Source: CALNBC01 sp050945915 (GTDB lineage Bacteria; Bacillota; Clostridia; Christensenellales; CALWSW01). From it: a stretch of DNA of 52,650 nucleotides. Under the pieces are notes generated by a model that was given only the letters and a program-made list of their open reading frames with translations, was not told where the DNA came from and searched no databases. The position numbers were made by a program, and so were the translations under genes. The stretch spans positions 1 through 52,650 of the forward strand of contig JBMNTV010000006.1 in assembly GCA_050945915.1 (NCBI GenBank), in the 5' to 3' direction. This document shows, piece after piece, positions 32,385-41,661 of this stretch (its first letter is position 1; every line of letters starts with the position of its first letter).

Positions 32385-32605
32385 TGAAGGACCTGCACCT
32401 GCCCGACGTACTGGGGCATACAACAGACGAAGCGATCAGGCGCCTGCAAGCTGCGGGCGCTGTTTGCAAGGTTGCGTTCACGAGCAGCAAAAAGGGTATA
32501 ATTGACCCGGATGGCGACCGCGTGTTGCAAATCCGCCAAAATGGGAACGAGGTGACCCTTGTCGCCGCAGCAGTGCGAACAGAACCCAAGGAATCCGGGG
32601 ATTGA
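32384..32605 (+). CDS. free-standing PASTA-like domain protein (73 aa)
   Basis: ATG 32384 shares its A with the frr stop. The sequence has the PASTA pattern: HLPDVLGHTTDEAIRRLQAAG, a middle beta strand, then DRVLQIRQNGNEVTLVAA, the place where PASTA repeats read VxxQxPxxG...V.L. PASTA domains usually lie outside the cell on Ser/Thr kinases or PBPs and bind muropeptides. This one has no signal peptide or TM segment, so it should be cytoplasmic. The next gene, uppS, makes the lipid carrier for cell-wall synthesis. Assignment from pattern only. Confidence 0.65.
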   Translation: MKDLHLPDVLGHTTDEAIRRLQAAGAVCKVAFTSSKKGIIDPDGDRVLQIRQNGNEVTLVAAAVRTEPKESGD

Positions 32606-32656
32606 AGGCGGCGAAGCTTCCGCACCACTCCCTTCGTTAAAGGAGACTTTCGATCG

Positions 32657-33403
32657 TTGAACCTTTTTCAAAAAATACCCGAAACAGCCCGCCTGGTGGA
32701 TCTCGATTCGCTGCCGAAGCACGTCGCCATCATCATGGACGGCAACGGCCGCTGGGCAAAGGCGCGCGCTCTGCCCCGGATGATGGGGCACAGGGCGGGG
32801 GTGGAAAGGCTGCGGGACATCGTCGCCGCCACCAGCGACCTGAACATTCCCGTACTCACGGTATATGCCTTTTCCGCCGAAAACTGGAAGCGCCCCAAAG
32901 AAGAGGTGGGCGGGCTAATGCGGCTGCTCATCGAGTACCTTGAGAAGGAGCTTCTTGAGCTTGCGAAAAACGGCGTGCGCATCACCTTTTTGGGTTCCAG
33001 AAAGGGTTTGAGCGACGCCGTCCTTTCCGCGATGGACCATGCCGCAGAAAAAACCAGGGAAAACAGCAAGATGGTGCTCAACCTCGCCTTCAACTACGGC
33101 GGGCGGCAATCCATCGCCCGGACTGCAAGGTATCTGGCGGAATTGGCCGCAAAGGGCAGTCTGAACCCCGACGCCATCGACGAAGCGCTCTTTGCCAAAA
33201 CCCTGAACGTCAACGACCTGCCCGACCCGGATGTGGTCATCAGAACCAGCGGGGAGTACCGGCTGTCCAACTTCTTGCCCTTTGAAACCGCCTATTCCGA
33301 GCTGGTTTTCACCGATACGTATTGGCCGGATTTCGACGAACGCGCTTATTTGAACGCGCTGGCCGAATACCAGCGGCGCAACAGACGGTTTGGCGGGCTG
33401 TGA
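32657..33403 (+). CDS. uppS: undecaprenyl diphosphate synthase (cis-prenyltransferase)
   Basis: 248 aa. Adds isopentenyl units to FPP to make the C55 carrier for peptidoglycan. D28 in AIIMDGNGRWAK, GHRAGVERLRDIV, YAFSAENWKRP and the C-terminal DVVIRTSGEYRLSNFLPFETAYSEL are conserved. The usual motif reads RLSNFLLWQ; here it is FLPFE, a mild change. TTG start at 32657, GGAG 11 bases upstream. Confidence 0.96.
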   Translation: MNLFQKIPETARLVDLDSLPKHVAIIMDGNGRWAKARALPRMMGHRAGVERLRDIVAATSDLNIPVLTVYAFSAENWKRPKEEVGGLMRLLIEYLEKELLELAKNGVRITFLGSRKGLSDAVLSAMDHAAEKTRENSKMVLNLAFNYGGRQSIARTARYLAELAAKGSLNPDAIDEALFAKTLNVNDLPDPDVVIRTSGEYRLSNFLPFETAYSELVFTDTYWPDFDERAYLNALAEYQRRNRRFGGL

Positions 33404-33429
33404 GAAAGCGCAGCAGACAGGAGGAGAGC

Positions 33430-34245
33430 TTGAAGACGCGCGTACTATCCGGCATCGTGATTGGATTATTGTATCTGGTGGTGTTCGTCCTGGGCAACAC
33501 CGTGGTTCAGCTTTGCGCGGTGTTTGTTTTTGCCATGGTTTCCCAGTACGAGATGGTGTCCGCCATTCGCACCAAAGGGCGCGAAATCATGGCATGGCCG
33601 GGGTATCTGTGCGCTGCGCTGCTGGTTCCGGCAGCGTGGTACGTCGGTGCCGCCGCCATTTTTTCGATGTATGTCCTGGTGATCTCTGCCGCCTTTGCGG
33701 TGAGGATCCTTTCAAAAAACGTGACCACCGAAGCGCTTTTCTGGTCGCTGTTTTCGATGGCGTATCCCATGCCCCTTTACGGCGTGATGGCGCTGACCCT
33801 TTCGGTGGACGCGCCCTTCGGCAAAGCGATGCTGCTTTTTGCCCTCGCCGTGGTCTGTCTGACGGATATGATGGCGTATTTTATAGGGATGGCCTTCGGG
33901 AAGCACAAGCTCTGCCCTGCCCTAAGCCCCAAAAAATCCGTGGAGGGCGCCGCGGGCGGCCTCCTGGGCGGCATTGTCGCCGGGACGGTGCTGTTTTTTT
34001 TGCAGCCCTGGCTAAAAACCGACTACCCCCTGTGGGTGTTCCTCGCCCTTTCTCCCATTTGCTCGGTCCTCGGGCAGATCGGGGATTTGGCCGCCTCCGT
34101 CATCAAGCGGGAAATGGGCATCAAGGACTTCGGCAAGATCTTCCCCGGCCACGGCGGCATACTCGACCGGTTCGACAGCCTGCTTTTTGCCCTGCCGGCG
34201 GTTTATTTTGCTTATGTTCTGGCGGCGGCGATGGGGTCAATATAA
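33430..34245 (+). CDS. cdsA: phosphatidate cytidylyltransferase
   Basis: 271 aa integral membrane enzyme making CDP-diacylglycerol from phosphatidate and CTP. About seven to eight TM segments. The signature SVIKREMGIKDFGKIFPGHGGILDRFDS is intact across residues about 222-249. Start TTG 33430 chosen for AGGAGGAGAGC; a GTG at 33400 overlapping the uppS stop would add 10 polar residues. Confidence 0.95.
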   Translation: MKTRVLSGIVIGLLYLVVFVLGNTVVQLCAVFVFAMVSQYEMVSAIRTKGREIMAWPGYLCAALLVPAAWYVGAAAIFSMYVLVISAAFAVRILSKNVTTEALFWSLFSMAYPMPLYGVMALTLSVDAPFGKAMLLFALAVVCLTDMMAYFIGMAFGKHKLCPALSPKKSVEGAAGGLLGGIVAGTVLFFLQPWLKTDYPLWVFLALSPICSVLGQIGDLAASVIKREMGIKDFGKIFPGHGGILDRFDSLLFALPAVYFAYVLAAAMGSI

Positions 34246-34290
34246 TGCTATGACCCATCGAAGGGCCGACCATTTGAAGGAGAATTGCAT

Positions 34291-35406
34291 TTGAAATCAT
34301 CTGAAATAAAAAATCTGGCGATCCTGGGCTGTACCGGCTCGGTGGGACGCCAGACCCTTTCCGTCGTAGACGCCCATCCGGAACTGTTTCGCGTGAAGGC
34401 GCTGACGGCATATGGCAACGAAAAGGCGCTGGATGCCCTTACTGCGAAATACGCGCCGGAGTTCAGCGCCCTGACCGCGCGTGACGGCGACGAAGCGAAC
34501 ATCACCGCCGCCACCTTGGATTCGGTGGACACCGTGGTGATCGCCATTACCGGGATGAAGGCGATATTCCCCCTTCGCGCTGCCCTGAAGGCGAAAAAAC
34601 GGGTGGCTTTGGCCAATAAGGAATCCATTGTTTGCGGCGGCGAGCTGCTCAAAGCGGAGCTGGACGAAAACCGCGACAGATTGCTCCCGGTGGACAGCGA
34701 GCATTCCGCCCTGTTCCAGTGCATGCAGGGGCTGTCCAATCGGGGGGAGGTCAGCCGCATCATCCTGACGGCCTCGGGAGGGCCCTTCCGGGACTATACG
34801 GCGGAACAGCTGAAAAACGTCACCGTGGAAATGGCCCTGCGCCACCCCAGCTGGAACATGGGCAGAAAGATCACCATCGACTGCGCCACGTTGGCAAACA
34901 AGGGGCTTGAGGTGATCGAGGCACACGTTCTTTTTGGCATCGGCGCGGATCAAATCGACGTTTTGATTCACCCGGGCAGTATCGTCCATTCCTTTGTGGA
35001 GACCATCGACGGCGCGCTCCTGGCCCAGCTTGGCGCGCCGGATATGCGCCTGCCCATCCAGTACGCCCTGACCTGGCCAAAGAGACTGGATTCACCCGTT
35101 AAAAGGCTGAGTGCCGCCGACCTTGCCACGTTGCGCTTTGAATTGCCGGACACCCAGCGTTTCCCGGCCCTGCGCATGGCGTACGACGCCCTGAAGGCCG
35201 GGGGTACGGCCACCGCGGTATACAACGCCGCCAACGAAATGGCAGTGTCCGCGTTTTTGGAAGGCAAAGCGGGGTTTTTGGAGATCCCCGCCGCCATCGA
35301 GAGCGCCCTTTGCGCCATCCCCACCCGGATTCCGGACTCCTTTGAGGAGATTCTGGACGCGGACCGCCGCGCCCGGGAACACGTTTTGAAGCGGATTGCG
35401 AGGTAG
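34291..35406 (+). CDS. dxr: 1-deoxy-D-xylulose-5-phosphate reductoisomerase
   Basis: 371 aa. Second step of the MEP isoprenoid pathway, NADPH- and metal-dependent. LGCTGSVGRQTL (NADPH site), ALANKESIVCGGEL, PVDSEHSALFQ (metal Asp/Glu), LTASGGPFR, LRHPSWNMGRKITIDCATLANKGLE. The start TTG 34291 is 8 bases after AAGGAG; a TTG at 34285 is too close to it. Confidence 0.97.
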   Translation: MKSSEIKNLAILGCTGSVGRQTLSVVDAHPELFRVKALTAYGNEKALDALTAKYAPEFSALTARDGDEANITAATLDSVDTVVIAITGMKAIFPLRAALKAKKRVALANKESIVCGGELLKAELDENRDRLLPVDSEHSALFQCMQGLSNRGEVSRIILTASGGPFRDYTAEQLKNVTVEMALRHPSWNMGRKITIDCATLANKGLEVIEAHVLFGIGADQIDVLIHPGSIVHSFVETIDGALLAQLGAPDMRLPIQYALTWPKRLDSPVKRLSAADLATLRFELPDTQRFPALRMAYDALKAGGTATAVYNAANEMAVSAFLEGKAGFLEIPAAIESALCAIPTRIPDSFEEILDADRRAREHVLKRIAR

Positions 35407-35410
35407 TCTG

Positions 35411-36445
35411 ATGACGGTTTTTTTGTCGATTCTCGGAGCGGTCGTCGTCCTTGGCGTGCTGATCGTCATCCACGAACTGGGGCATTTCGGCGCAGCCCGG
35501 GCGCTGGGCTTTCGCGTCGACGAATTTGCCGTGGGCTTCGGCCCGCGCGTCCTTTCCAAGGAGCGAAAAGGGATTCTTTACAGCCTGCGCGCCTTCCCCC
35601 TGGGCGGCTTTTGCCGCTTCCACGGCGAGGATCAGGACAAAAGGGAAGACCCGACGGCCTTCAACGCCCAAAAAGCCTGGAAGCGCTTCCTGGTGATCCT
35701 CGCGGGTTCGGCGATGAACATCGCCTTTGCCTACGTTCTTGCCGTCGTGACTCTGATGGCCTGGGGGGATTATGCTGCCACCGTTGAAACGGTGAACGCC
35801 GGCTCCCCGGCGGAAGCCGCTGGCATGCGGCCAGGGGACGTGATCGTCTCGGTGAACGGCAAGCAGGCGGTCTTTGACTTTTCTGCCCTGGGCGAAATCC
35901 AAAAAGCCGACCCCGAGGCGGGGGTGGAGGTCGTCGTCAAGCGGGGCGGGGAATACGTTGCCCTTCGTCCCAAAAATCTTTTTGACGATACCCAGGGCAA
36001 AAACCAAATCGGCATCACCATCAATTACGAGGGCAGGCGGAGCTTCACCTTCGGCGAAGCGCTGGGCACCGCGGGGGAATTCTTGGCTTATTCAGCGAAG
36101 ACGCTGCTCAACTTCTTTGCCAACATCTTCCGCACGCCCAACCTTCAGGACCAGGTGATGGGCCCGGTGGGCACCATCTCGGTGATCGGCCAGGCGGTGC
36201 GAACGGGATGGGAGAGCATCTTCAGGCTGACGCTGTACTTAAGCCTCAACCTGGGCATCTTCAACCTGCTGCCCTTCCCGGCGCTGGACGGCGCGCGGCT
36301 GATCTTTCTGCTCATCGAGATCATCTTCGGAAAGCCTGTGCCCAGGGAAAAGGAAGGCCTCGTCCACCTGGTGGGCCTTGGGCTTTTGATGGCTTTCGTC
36401 CTCTATCTGACCATCGGGGACGTGGGCAGGCTCATCGGAGGGTAG
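35411..36445 (+). CDS. rseP: RIP metalloprotease RseP/RasP (site-2 protease)
   Basis: 344 aa. Zinc site H21-E22-x-x-H25 in the first TM helix (VIHELGHF), a PDZ domain (about 120-200, NAGSPAEAAGMRPGDVIVSVNG), and the second catalytic motif NLLPFPALDGARL in the penultimate TM region. It cleaves membrane anti-sigma factors and signal peptide remnants. It starts 5 bp after dxr and ends 3 bp before ispG. Confidence 0.95.
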   Translation: MTVFLSILGAVVVLGVLIVIHELGHFGAARALGFRVDEFAVGFGPRVLSKERKGILYSLRAFPLGGFCRFHGEDQDKREDPTAFNAQKAWKRFLVILAGSAMNIAFAYVLAVVTLMAWGDYAATVETVNAGSPAEAAGMRPGDVIVSVNGKQAVFDFSALGEIQKADPEAGVEVVVKRGGEYVALRPKNLFDDTQGKNQIGITINYEGRRSFTFGEALGTAGEFLAYSAKTLLNFFANIFRTPNLQDQVMGPVGTISVIGQAVRTGWESIFRLTLYLSLNLGIFNLLPFPALDGARLIFLLIEIIFGKPVPREKEGLVHLVGLGLLMAFVLYLTIGDVGRLIGG

Positions 36446-36448
36446 CAA

Positions 36449-37501
36449 ATGGCAAGAAGACAGGTTCTCGTTGGCAATGTCCCCATGGGCGGCGGTGCGG
36501 AAGTTTCCATCCAGTCCATGTGCAACACCCATACCGCGGATGTGGACGCCACCGTCGGCCAGATCCTCCGATTGGAAAAGGCCGGGTGCGAGATCGTCCG
36601 CGTCTCGGTGTACGACATGGACTGCGCCCACGCCATCCGAAAGATCAAACAGCAGATTCACATCCCCCTGGTGGCGGACGTGCATTTCGACCATCGACTG
36701 GCCGTCGCCGCATTGGAAAACGGAGTGGACAAGCTCCGCATCAACCCCGGCAACATCGGCGGAGCGAAAAAGGTGCAGGAGCTCGCCGCAGCCGCAAAGG
36801 ACCGCGGCGCGCCCATTCGCGTGGGGGTGAACGGCGGCTCTTTGGAGCGGGAGTTGCTGATGAAATACGGCGGTCCCACCGCCGAAGCCCTGGCGGAAAG
36901 CGCGTTGGGCCACGCGGCGCTTTTAGAAAACGAGGGTTTTTACGACATCGTGCTGTCCGTCAAGTCGTCGGACGTGAAACGGACGGTACAGGCCACCCGC
37001 ATCCTGCACGAAAAAACCGATTACCCCCTGCACATCGGCGTGACCGAGGCGGGCGCGGGGGAACAGGCGCTCGTCAAATCCGCTGTGGGCGCGGGTGCGC
37101 TGCTCGTCGATGGCATCGGAGACACTATCCGGGTTTCCATCACCGGCGACCCGGTGCAGGAACCCGCGGCGGCGCTGGCGATCCTGAAGGCAGCAGGGCT
37201 TCGAAAATCCGGGGTGGAGATCATTTCCTGCCCCACCTGCGGCCGCTGTAAGGCGGAGCTTTTGGAATACGTCGAAAAGGTTCGTGCCGCGCTTCCCGAA
37301 ACGGGGAAGTACGTCAAGGTCGCGGTGATGGGCTGCGTGGTGAACGGGCCGGGCGAAGCGAGGGAGGCGGACGCAGGCATCGCCTTCTCCCCGGGCGGCT
37401 GCGTGCTGTTCAAAAAAGGCGAACGAATCGCCGTGTTCCAAGATTACCACGAAGGAATCAGCGCCCTGATAGCCGAAGCGAAAGGGCTTTCGGGCGAGTG
37501 A
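36449..37501 (+). CDS. ispG: 4-hydroxy-3-methylbut-2-enyl diphosphate synthase (flavodoxin)
   Basis: 350 aa. Late MEP-pathway [4Fe-4S] enzyme. Conserved ADVHFDHRLAV, RINPGNIG, VSVKSSDV, and cluster cysteines in SCPTCGRCKAE plus the later VMGCVVNGPGEA. It replaces proS at this position compared with Bacillus, as in many Clostridia, and puts two MEP genes (dxr, ispG) beside uppS. Confidence 0.97.
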   Translation: MARRQVLVGNVPMGGGAEVSIQSMCNTHTADVDATVGQILRLEKAGCEIVRVSVYDMDCAHAIRKIKQQIHIPLVADVHFDHRLAVAALENGVDKLRINPGNIGGAKKVQELAAAAKDRGAPIRVGVNGGSLERELLMKYGGPTAEALAESALGHAALLENEGFYDIVLSVKSSDVKRTVQATRILHEKTDYPLHIGVTEAGAGEQALVKSAVGAGALLVDGIGDTIRVSITGDPVQEPAAALAILKAAGLRKSGVEIISCPTCGRCKAELLEYVEKVRAALPETGKYVKVAVMGCVVNGPGEAREADAGIAFSPGGCVLFKKGERIAVFQDYHEGISALIAEAKGLSGE

Positions 37502-37519
37502 CATATATCGAGGATTTGA

Positions 37520-40500
37520 ATGAAAGACTGGCGCACTCTCTTGCGGCAGGGCGGTTGCGAGCGCTTTGCCGATCTTCTTACGCTGGACCGTGCGGTGCTC
37601 TCCGAAGCGGAGGGAATGATCACGGTCTGTTTTCTGTGCAATGAGGACGTTTCCGAGGAGGACAGGCGGAAAATCTCCGCCGTCCTTTCCGAGCCGTTTT
37701 TGGGCGTGGGCAGGGTCAACGCGGTGATCGACAAGCCCGTTTTGCTGCCCCAAAGTGCGGGCAACCCCGCGTCCAATCTGGGCGGGGCACAAAAAAAGCC
37801 CGGCGAACGGCTGCTTTACGGCAGAAAAATCGCGGCCGCCGAGCAGGCAACAGCCATTTCGGCTTTGGTACCGGATCTGAAGAAGGTGGTCATCGAAGGG
37901 GAGGTCATCCGGGCGGATGCCTACGACCCGGAGGCAAAATGGCAAAAGCCCTTCTCCTTCGACGTGACCGATTACACCGATTCCGTTACCGTCAAGCTGC
38001 CCAAAAACCAAAAAAGCTGGCTGCGCACCCCGCCTCCACCCATCTCCGTCGGCGATTGGGTGCGGGTGATCGGGTCAACGGAGATCGACGAATATATCGA
38101 GGAGCTGACCGTCGTTCCCAAGAGCATCGTCGCAGTGGAAAGGGACCCTGTTCGGGAGGACAAGGGCGACAAGGACGGCAATAAGCGCGTCGAGCTTCAC
38201 CTGCACACCCACATGTCCATGAAGGATGGCCTGCTTTCCGCAAAAGATGCAATCAGGCGGGCAAAAACCTGGGGGCACCCTGCCATCGCTGTGACGGACC
38301 ACGGCGTGGTGCAGGCATTTCCGGAATTCTATTCGGAGGCGAAAAAGGCGGGGATCAAGGGTATCTTCGGTTGCGAGGGGTACCTTTTGGACGACTGCAC
38401 CCCCATCCCCTTCGATCAGACCTTCGTGGTGGTGGACCTGGAAACCACCGGCGTGGATCGCACCAGGGACAGAATCCTGGAAATCGGCGCGGTCAAGCTG
38501 GTCAACGGCGAAGTGACGGATTCCTTCTCCACCTTTGTGAACCCCCATATGGCGGTGCCGGAAAAGATCACGAAGCTGACGGGCATCACCACCGAAATGG
38601 TGATGAACGCGCCGCCTGTGGAGGAAGCGCTGGCCTCCTTTCAGGGTTTCGCCGGGGATGCGGTACTGGTCGCCCATAACGCGCCCTTTGACGTGGGGTT
38701 TTTGACCCGGTATGGCGAGCTTTCCGGCTTGACCTTCAAAAACCCCTACGTGGATACGCTGACGCTTTCCCGTTATCTCCTGCGGGGGCTGAAAAACCAC
38801 AAGCTGGACACGTTAACGGAGCATTTTGATATTTCGCTAAAGGATCACCACCGGGCCACCTGCGACGCCACCGCCACCGCCCAGGTGTTTTTGAAGCTGG
38901 CGGAGCTTTACAAAAAATGCGGGGCACAGGGTTTGCCCGGCGTGTTCCCAGCCCACAGGGCGGAGAAGCGCTCCAGAATGCCCCGTTACCACATGGTTCT
39001 TCTGGTCAAAGACCCCAAGGGCCTGAACAATCTGTATCGCTTGGTTTCTTATGCCCATTTGAACCATTTTGACAGGCGTTCCGGCAGGCCCTGCATTCCG
39101 AGAAGCCTTTTGATGATGCACAGGGAAGGGCTGATCCTGGGCAGCGCCTGCGAGGCCGGCGAGCTCTTCCGCGCCGTCGCCGGCAATAAGCCTGCGGAGG
39201 AAGTCCGAAGGATCGCTAAGTTTTACGATTATCTCGAGATTCAGCCCGTCGGCAACAACGCCTTCATGCTCCGCAACGGAATGGTGAACAGCGAGGACGA
39301 CCTGCGGGACTTGAACAGGCGGATTTCCGACCTTGCACAGGAACTGGGAAAGCCCTGCGTCGCCACGGGGGACGTGCATTTTCTGGACGAAAAGGACGCG
39401 GTTTACCGCGCCGTCGTCATGAAGACCCAAGGATTTTCAGACGCGGACGAGCAACCGCCCCTGTTCTTCAAGACCACCGACGAGATGCTTCGAGAGTTCT
39501 CCTATCTCGGCGAAGAGCGCGCGAGGGAAGTGGTGGTCAAATACCCCAACGAGATTGCTGACCGCTGCGCCATGCTGGCCCCCTTCCCCGAGGACACTGC
39601 CACTCCGGTGATCGACGGGGCGGAGGAGGAACTGATCAACGCCACCCACCAGCGCGCCAAAGAGCTTTACGGCGACCCCTTGCCGGAAATTGTCCAGGCC
39701 CGGTTGGACAGGGAGCTGGGCTCCATCACGAAATACGGCTTTTCGGTGCTGTACGTCATCGCCAGGAAGCTGGTGCAAAAGTCCAATTCGGACGGGTACT
39801 TCGTCTGCTCCCGGGGTTCGGTGGGGTCTTCGCTGGCGGCCTTTTTGGCGGGGATCACCGAGGTGAACGCCCTGCCCGCCCACTACCGTTGCCCGGAATG
39901 CAAATTTACGGATTTTGATGTGGATCACGAGCAGTACGCCACCGGCGCGGACTTGCCAGACAGGGATTGCCCGCGCTGCGGCACCATGCTCAAAAAGGAC
40001 GGCTACACCATTCCCTTTGAGACTTTCTTGGGCTTCGAGGGGGACAAGGTGCCGGATATCGACCTCAACTTCTCCGGCGAATACCAGGCCGTCGCCCACA
40101 AGTTCTGCGAGGAACTTTTTGGCGAAGGATACGTGTTCCGGGCGGGAACGATTTCCTGTTTCCAGGACAAGACCGCCTTCGGGCTCGCCAAGGATTACTG
40201 CGAAAAAAGCGGCATCTACCCGCGGACGGCGGAGCTGAATCGCCTGGCGCTGGGCTGCTGCGGGGTCAAGCGCACCACCGGCCAGCACCCGGGGGGTATC
40301 GTCGTGCTGCCCCGGGACCGGGATATTTTTGACTTCACGCCCCTCCAGCGCCCGGCGGACGATCCCAGATCCCCCACGATTACCACACATTTTGACTTTT
40401 CATCCATGCATGACACACTGGTCAAGCTGGACATCCTAGGTCACGACGACCCTACGGTCATCCGCATCCTCCAGGATGAAACCGGCCTCGACCCGCGGGA

Positions 40501-41497
40501 CATTCCCCAGGACGACCCGGCGACCATGAGCCTGTTTCGGTCCACGGAAGCTCTGGGTGTAACGCCTGAGGAGCTGCGAAGTCCGGTGGGAACCTATGGC
40601 GTACCGGAGTTCGGCACGCGCTTCGTGCGCCAGATGCTGGTGGAGACCAAGCCCACCACGATGGAGGAGCTGGTGCGCATTTCCGGCCTTTCCCACGGCA
40701 CCGACGTCTGGACGGGCAACGCCCAGGAACTGATCCGGTCCGGCATCTGCACCCTGAAAGAGGCGGTCTGCACCAGGGACGACATCATGAATTACCTGAT
40801 CAGCAAAGGGGTGGACAAAAAACTCGCCTTTTCCACCATGGAACACGTGCGAAAGGGCAGGGGTTTAACCCGCGAGATGGAGGAGGGCATGCGGGCGGCG
40901 AATGTGCCGTCGTGGTACATCGACTCCTGCAAGCTGATCAAATACATGTTTCCCAGAGCCCACGCCGCGGCGTACGTCATGAGTTCCTTCCGCATCGCGT
41001 ACTATAAGGTTCACCACCCCGAGGTGTTTTATGCTGCGTACCTCACGGTGCGGGCGGACGCCTTCGACTATGTCGCCTGTTCCGGCGGCGCGAAGGCGGT
41101 GACGAACCGCATCATCGCCATTGAGCAAAAGGGCAGGGACGCGAAGCCCAAGGAAAAGGAACTGCAGACCATCCTGGAGGTGGTACTGGAAATGAACCTG
41201 CGCGGCATCGAGCTTTTGCCCGTCGATGTCAACGAATCCCACGCCACGCGATTTTTGATCAAGCGCGGCCCGGAAGGTATCAGGCTGCTTCCGCCTCTGA
41301 ACGCCCTGGGGGGCTTGGGGGACAAGGCGGCCCACGCGATCATGGAAGCCCGGCAGGAAGGGGGGGCCTTCCACACCCAGGAGGATATCATGCACAGGGC
41401 GCGGGTCGGCCAGTCGGTGATAGACATCTTCCGGGCGGCCAACTGCCTTTCCGATCTGCCGGAAACCAGCCAGATATCATTGTTCGGAATGCTTTGA
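37520..41497 (+). CDS. polC: DNA polymerase III alpha subunit, PolC type
   Basis: 1325 aa, about 110 shorter than Bacillus PolC, mainly at the N-terminus. Order: reduced N-terminal region; OB fold (about 112-200); PHP domain first part (VELHLHTHMSMKDG, near 213); inserted DEDDh proofreading exonuclease (FVVVDLETTGVDRTRDRILEIG, about 300-470); PHP second part; a cysteine zinc motif (CPECKF...CPRCG, about 790-820); and the polymerase core with the catalytic motif PDIDLNFSGEYQ (about 844). It ends in SLFGML, resembling a beta-clamp-binding tail. Main replicative polymerase of low-GC-type Firmicutes lineages. Confidence 0.98.
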   Translation: MKDWRTLLRQGGCERFADLLTLDRAVLSEAEGMITVCFLCNEDVSEEDRRKISAVLSEPFLGVGRVNAVIDKPVLLPQSAGNPASNLGGAQKKPGERLLYGRKIAAAEQATAISALVPDLKKVVIEGEVIRADAYDPEAKWQKPFSFDVTDYTDSVTVKLPKNQKSWLRTPPPPISVGDWVRVIGSTEIDEYIEELTVVPKSIVAVERDPVREDKGDKDGNKRVELHLHTHMSMKDGLLSAKDAIRRAKTWGHPAIAVTDHGVVQAFPEFYSEAKKAGIKGIFGCEGYLLDDCTPIPFDQTFVVVDLETTGVDRTRDRILEIGAVKLVNGEVTDSFSTFVNPHMAVPEKITKLTGITTEMVMNAPPVEEALASFQGFAGDAVLVAHNAPFDVGFLTRYGELSGLTFKNPYVDTLTLSRYLLRGLKNHKLDTLTEHFDISLKDHHRATCDATATAQVFLKLAELYKKCGAQGLPGVFPAHRAEKRSRMPRYHMVLLVKDPKGLNNLYRLVSYAHLNHFDRRSGRPCIPRSLLMMHREGLILGSACEAGELFRAVAGNKPAEEVRRIAKFYDYLEIQPVGNNAFMLRNGMVNSEDDLRDLNRRISDLAQELGKPCVATGDVHFLDEKDAVYRAVVMKTQGFSDADEQPPLFFKTTDEMLREFSYLGEERAREVVVKYPNEIADRCAMLAPFPEDTATPVIDGAEEELINATHQRAKELYGDPLPEIVQARLDRELGSITKYGFSVLYVIARKLVQKSNSDGYFVCSRGSVGSSLAAFLAGITEVNALPAHYRCPECKFTDFDVDHEQYATGADLPDRDCPRCGTMLKKDGYTIPFETFLGFEGDKVPDIDLNFSGEYQAVAHKFCEELFGEGYVFRAGTISCFQDKTAFGLAKDYCEKSGIYPRTAELNRLALGCCGVKRTTGQHPGGIVVLPRDRDIFDFTPLQRPADDPRSPTITTHFDFSSMHDTLVKLDILGHDDPTVIRILQDETGLDPRDIPQDDPATMSLFRSTEALGVTPEELRSPVGTYGVPEFGTRFVRQMLVETKPTTMEELVRISGLSHGTDVWTGNAQELIRSGICTLKEAVCTRDDIMNYLISKGVDKKLAFSTMEHVRKGRGLTREMEEGMRAANVPSWYIDSCKLIKYMFPRAHAAAYVMSSFRIAYYKVHHPEVFYAAYLTVRADAFDYVACSGGAKAVTNRIIAIEQKGRDAKPKEKELQTILEVVLEMNLRGIELLPVDVNESHATRFLIKRGPEGIRLLPPLNALGGLGDKAAHAIMEARQEGGAFHTQEDIMHRARVGQSVIDIFRAANCLSDLPETSQISLFGML

Positions 41498-41517
41498 GAG
41501 AAAAGTTAAATCTCCTG

Positions 41518-41546
41518 TTGCAGGAGAACGAGGGTTGTGTTATAAT
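41518..41546 (+). promoter_or_regulatory. promoter of the rimP-nusA-infB operon
   Basis: TTGCAG (41518-41523), 17-bp spacer, TATAAT (41541-41546), immediately after polC. Confidence 0.8.
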
Positions 41547-41575
41547 ATCCTAGGTTAATGAGACTGGCGTGGCGG

Positions 41576-41606
41576 AAAGAGTGGGCAAAACCCACTCTTT
41601 GCTTTT
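41576..41606 (+). terminator. leader terminator/attenuator before rimP-nusA
   Basis: AAAGAGTGGG (41576-41585) / CCCACTCTTT (41591-41600), a perfect 10-bp stem with a CAAAA loop, then GCTTTT. It lies about 25 nt after the predicted start of transcription. In B. subtilis the equivalent operon is autoregulated through NusA-stimulated termination, so the same feedback is likely here. Confidence 0.75.
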
Positions 41607-41661
41607 GAGAACCATGCTTTTTACGCATGTTATGACCCAAAACGGAGGATTTCACCGCCAA

